Assembly: GCF_014638005.1 (NCBI RefSeq)
Contig: NZ_BMFG01000002.1
Coordinates: forward strand, 62,624 to 126,623
Source: Flavobacterium orientale
GTDB taxonomy: Bacteria; Bacteroidota; Bacteroidia; Flavobacteriales; Flavobacteriaceae
Reading direction: 5' to 3'
DNA: 64,000 bases
Of the stretch, positions 61,155-64,000 are shown piece by piece. Both the position numbers and the translations under genes were made by a program. Under the pieces are notes generated by a model. That model worked only from the letters and a program-made list of their open reading frames with translations. It was not told where the DNA came from and did not search any database. Numbering within the stretch: the first letter of the stretch is position 1; every line of letters starts with the position of its first letter.

Positions 61155-62496
61155 AATCAGCAGGGACTTTTTAGCTCAAATAGAGCAACTTATCAGTGAA
61201 AACAAGGGACAGGAACTCTATGATCTGCTCCATGACATTCACTATGCTGATATTGCCGAAATCATGGAAGAACTTGACCAGAAAGAGGCAAGTTATATTT
61301 TCAACCTATTAGATTCCGAAAAAACCGCAGAAATTCTTCTGGAATTAGATGAAGAAGTCCGCGAAAAAATACTTAAAAACCTAACGGCAAAAGAAATTGC
61401 AGAAGAGTTGGATGAACTTTCCACCGATGATGCTGCCGATATTATTGCTGAATTACCGCAAGAGAAAAAAGAGCAGGTAATCTCCGAATTAGAAGACGTT
61501 GAACACGCTAAAGACATTGTGGATTTGTTGCGTTATGACGAAGATTCTGCCGGAGGTTTGATGGCGAAAGAGTTGGTGAAAGTCAATGAAAACTGGAACG
61601 TACTGACGTGTGTCAAAGAAATGCGAATTCAGGCCGAAAACGTTTCGAGAGTACATTCCATTTATGTTGTAGATGAGGATGGTCGTTTAAAAGGGCGGTT
61701 GTCTTTGAAAGATTTATTGACTACTTCCACCAAAACACCCATTAGCGAAATTTATATACCGAAGGTAGATTATGTAAAAGTAGATACTAAGGATGTTGAG
61801 GTAGCCCGTATCATGCAGAAATACGATTTGGAAGCCATTCCGGTTGTAGATGAAATGGGACGATTGGTAGGACGCATTACTATTGATGATATCATTGACG
61901 TAATTAAAGAAGAAGCCGATAAAGATTATCAGTTAGCTGCAGGTATCTCGCAAGATGTAGAAGCAGATGATAGTATTTTAGAATTGACCAAGGCCCGCTT
62001 ACCTTGGTTGGTTTTAGCACTTTTGGGTGGATTTATAGCGGTAAAAGTCACCGGACAGTTTGAAGGGGCGATGGAAAATTACAGAGTATTGTTTTTTTTC
62101 ACACCACTTATTGCTGCCATGGCAGGTAATGTTGGTGTTCAATCTTCGGCCATTATTGTACAAGGTTTAGCCAACAATACATTAGGAGGGACTCTTTGGC
62201 AAAGGTTGTTTAAAGAGATGAAGTTAAGTCTTTTCAATGGATTGCTATTGTCGATAATTCTTTTATTTGGCAGTCATTTTTTATTAGGTCATGATTACAT
62301 CATTGGAATTACGGTTTCTATTGCACTTATTTCAGTGATTGTTATTGCGTCATTGATTGGGACTTTTGTTCCCATTACATTAAATAAATACGGCATCGAC
62401 CCGGCACTTGCAACCGGACCGTTTATCACCACGAGTAATGACATTTTTGGGATTTTAATCTATTTTTCTATCGCAAAAGCCATCTTAGGATTCTAA
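61144..62496 (+). CDS. mgtE: Magnesium transporter MgtE
   Basis: 450 aa from the ATG at 61144, which lies in the rsmA gene; the frame's TTG at 61135 is ignored. N-domain of MgtE (superhelical repeats: EELDEL...AADIIAEL), two CBS domains ([23 protein letters not shown] and [23 protein letters not shown]), a plug helix and five membrane helices ([17 protein letters not shown]). It imports Mg2+ and is gated by cytosolic Mg2+. Confidence 0.95.
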   Translation: MEFKISRDFLAQIEQLISENKGQELYDLLHDIHYADIAEIMEELDQKEASYIFNLLDSEKTAEILLELDEEVREKILKNLTAKEIAEELDELSTDDAADIIAELPQEKKEQVISELEDVEHAKDIVDLLRYDEDSAGGLMAKELVKVNENWNVLTCVKEMRIQAENVSRVHSIYVVDEDGRLKGRLSLKDLLTTSTKTPISEIYIPKVDYVKVDTKDVEVARIMQKYDLEAIPVVDEMGRLVGRITIDDIIDVIKEEADKDYQLAAGISQDVEADDSILELTKARLPWLVLALLGGFIAVKVTGQFEGAMENYRVLFFFTPLIAAMAGNVGVQSSAIIVQGLANNTLGGTLWQRLFKEMKLSLFNGLLLSIILLFGSHFLLGHDYIIGITVSIALISVIVIASLIGTFVPITLNKYGIDPALATGPFITTSNDIFGILIYFSIAKAILGF

Positions 62497-62566
62497 AATT
62501 TGTATTTTTAGTGAGCCAAAACCTGCTATTAGTTACTAACAGGGGCATAACCGTAAACCCTACGCC

Positions 62567-63343
62567 ATGAACATTCACATTATCGGAGGAGGTAACTTAG
62601 GTGTTGCCATCGCCTTAGGATTAGCCAATTATACAACCGGAAATCAACTTACGATTACCCGAAGAAACACGGCTCAAATTGCCCATTTAGCAGCAAATGG
62701 AATTACTGTCTCCGGCAATAACATTGAAAATATTGCGAATGCCGACATGGTACTGCTTACTATTAAGCCCTATCAAGTGGATACGGTTTTAAACGAGATT
62801 TTACCGCATATTTCCAACAAAATAATAGCTTCAGCTGTGAGTGGCGTATCGTTGGAAACCTTACATCAAAAAACAAAAGGAGCACATCCGATAGTTCGGA
62901 TTATGCCTAATATAGCTGCACAATTTGCCGAAAGTGCGACTTGTATTTCCTTTTCAGAACAAAACAAAGTAGCCGGAGCACAAGTAGTAGCCCTTTTCAA
63001 TCAACTGGGAACGGCTGTAGTAATTGAAGAAAAACTCATGGATGCTGCTACTGTTTTGGGAGCTTGCGGCACTGCTTATGCATTGCGTTACATTCGTGCT
63101 TCGATGCAAGCCGGTATTGAAATTGGGTTTGATGCACCAACCGCTTTGGCCATTGCCTCGCAAACCGTAAAGGGTGCTGCAAAAATGGCGTTGGACGAAA
63201 AAATTCATCCGGAACAATTAATAGACCGAGTAACCACGCCACAAGGTTGTACCATTGTAGGATTGAACGAAATGGAACATCAAGGCTTTAGTTCTGCGTT
63301 GATTCGTGGGATTAAAACGTCGTTGCAGAAAATAAAAGAATAG
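62567..63343 (+). CDS. proC: Pyrroline-5-carboxylate reductase
   Basis: 258 aa. Rossmann start MNIHIIGGGNLGVAIALGLAN, then LLTIKPYQVDTVLNEI and AVSGVSLETL. The C-terminal dimerisation part has GACGTAYALRYIRASMQAGIEIGFDAPTALAIASQTVKGAAKMAL...TPQGCTIVGLNEMEHQGFSSAL, matching the P5CR C-terminal helices. It makes proline from pyrroline-5-carboxylate with NAD(P)H. 70 bp after mgtE. Confidence 0.93.
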   Translation: MNIHIIGGGNLGVAIALGLANYTTGNQLTITRRNTAQIAHLAANGITVSGNNIENIANADMVLLTIKPYQVDTVLNEILPHISNKIIASAVSGVSLETLHQKTKGAHPIVRIMPNIAAQFAESATCISFSEQNKVAGAQVVALFNQLGTAVVIEEKLMDAATVLGACGTAYALRYIRASMQAGIEIGFDAPTALAIASQTVKGAAKMALDEKIHPEQLIDRVTTPQGCTIVGLNEMEHQGFSSALIRGIKTSLQKIKE

Positions 63344-63364
63344 TAGTTTATAAAAAAAGTAGTT

Positions 63365-64000
63365 TTGAATTCAAAAAAAATAAAGATACTTCATCTCGAT
63401 TCCAATCACCCGCTTTTATGGGAACAATTGGAGGCATTGGGTTTTGAAAACCACCAGGATTTTACGTCTTCAAAAGAAGCCATTGAAGCTAGAATTAGGG
63501 ATTATCAAGGTATAGTGATTCGCAGTAGGTTTAAAATTGACAAAACATTTTTAGACAAAGCGACAAATTTGGAATTTATAGCTAGAGTAGGAGCCGGTCT
63601 GGAAAGCATCGATTGTGATTATGCTCTATCCAAAAACATTCATCTCCTTGCTGCACCGGAAGGCAATCGCAATGCGGTTGGCGAACATGCGTTAGGTATG
63701 TTACTTTCGCTGATGAACAAATTAAACCAAGCCAATCAATCCGTAAAAAGCGGCAACTGGCTTCGCGAAGGTCATCGCGGCTATGAACTGGAAGGAAAGA
63801 CTGTTGGCATCATCGGTTACGGCAACATGGGCAAATCATTTGCCAAAAAACTGCGTGGTTTTGATGTGAACGTTTTGTGTTATGATATTTTACCTTTTGT
63901 TGGTGATCAAAATGCCAAACAAGTCTCGTTAGAGGAATTGCAATTAAAAGCGGATGTGCTTTCACTTCATACGCCTTGGACATCGGAAACGGATAAAATG
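63365..64000 (+). CDS. serA: D-3-phosphoglycerate dehydrogenase-like protein, cut by window end
   Basis: The frame begins at TTG 63365 (MNSKKIKILHLDSNHP...); no ATG is near, so a TTG start is assumed. The 2-hydroxyacid dehydrogenase motifs are seen: ARVGAGLESIDCDYALS, GNRNAVGEHALGMLLSL, GKTVGIIGYGNMGKSFAKKLRGF (NAD Rossmann). 212 codons are present, and the protein continues past 64000. SerA-type enzymes start serine synthesis, but other 2-hydroxyacid dehydrogenases look alike. Confidence 0.8.
   Translation, partial: MNSKKIKILHLDSNHPLLWEQLEALGFENHQDFTSSKEAIEARIRDYQGIVIRSRFKIDKTFLDKATNLEFIARVGAGLESIDCDYALSKNIHLLAAPEGNRNAVGEHALGMLLSLMNKLNQANQSVKSGNWLREGHRGYELEGKTVGIIGYGNMGKSFAKKLRGFDVNVLCYDILPFVGDQNAKQVSLEELQLKADVLSLHTPWTSETDKM

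Noticed and set aside
1..64000. Prophage, integrase or insertion sequence
   Set aside because: No transposase, integrase, capsid, terminase or portal gene was seen in any frame; repeats are intergenic and non-coding.

Overview
The window looks like a chromosomal segment of a Flavobacterium-like member of the Bacteroidota. The support is type IX secretion C-terminal domains on two secreted proteins, a SusC/FecA-type TonB receptor with a carboxypeptidase-like N-terminal domain, the -7 promoter element TAnnTTTG ahead of many genes, few Shine-Dalgarno sites, AT-rich DNA, and a serS/rsmA/mgtE/proC/serA-type housekeeping block at the right end.

Layout. 1-1.7 kb: 185-bp tandem repeats, a small secreted Cys protein and a secreted EEP-family hydrolase. 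1.7-3.2 kb: a toxin / HTH antitoxin / SecB-like chaperone module with a palindromic control region. 3.3-10 kb: a tightly packed minus-strand operon (Cys-rich 68-aa protein, HsdR_N-type nuclease, unknown 143-aa protein, membrane J-domain protein, exported protein, two KTSC proteins, AAA_13-type ATPase, PD-(D/E)XK nuclease, and possibly a 55-aa membrane peptide). It resembles a multi-gene defence cluster that I cannot match to a named system. 10-13.3 kb: a YegP-like gene and a TPR histidine kinase/response regulator pair. The YegP-like gene and the big operon share an identical promoter layout (TTACGG-N4-CCGTAA placed 21 bp before the -7 box). 13.8-25.9 kb: GapN-like dehydrogenase, tricorn-like protease, TonB receptor + phosphatase + phytase (organic phosphate scavenging), and dienelactone hydrolase. 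26.5-28.1 kb: a baeRF release-factor-like protein with an HPF-like protein. 28.4-31.7 kb: an ars operon (arsR, DUF6428-like, arsC, acr3). 32-36.6 kb: a Crp-family regulator and a run of small stand-alone VOC, DoxX, SnoaL, SRPBCC and DUF1801 proteins. 37-47.5 kb: T9SS protein, a NUDIX + PLD-helicase-DUF3427 pair (candidate defence), an eRF1-domain-like protein, M1 aminopeptidase, and rseP. 47.5-50 kb: tRNA-Asn preceded by three tRNA-like 97-bp repeats, then a Fic protein. 50-64 kb: glycosyltransferase, LpxH-like phosphoesterase, P-type Ca2+ ATPase, class I fumarase, serS, TPR protein, DUF4286, rsmA, mgtE, proC, and a serA-like gene cut by the window end.

The intergenic space is unusually rich in repeats: 67-185-bp tandem units, heptamer and nonamer minisatellites, and small perfect palindromes that appear to have landed inside other repeats and inside copies of the tRNA gene. 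I saw no rRNA, CRISPR array, transposase or integrase. All functions are read from sequence motifs and family memory; no database search was run.
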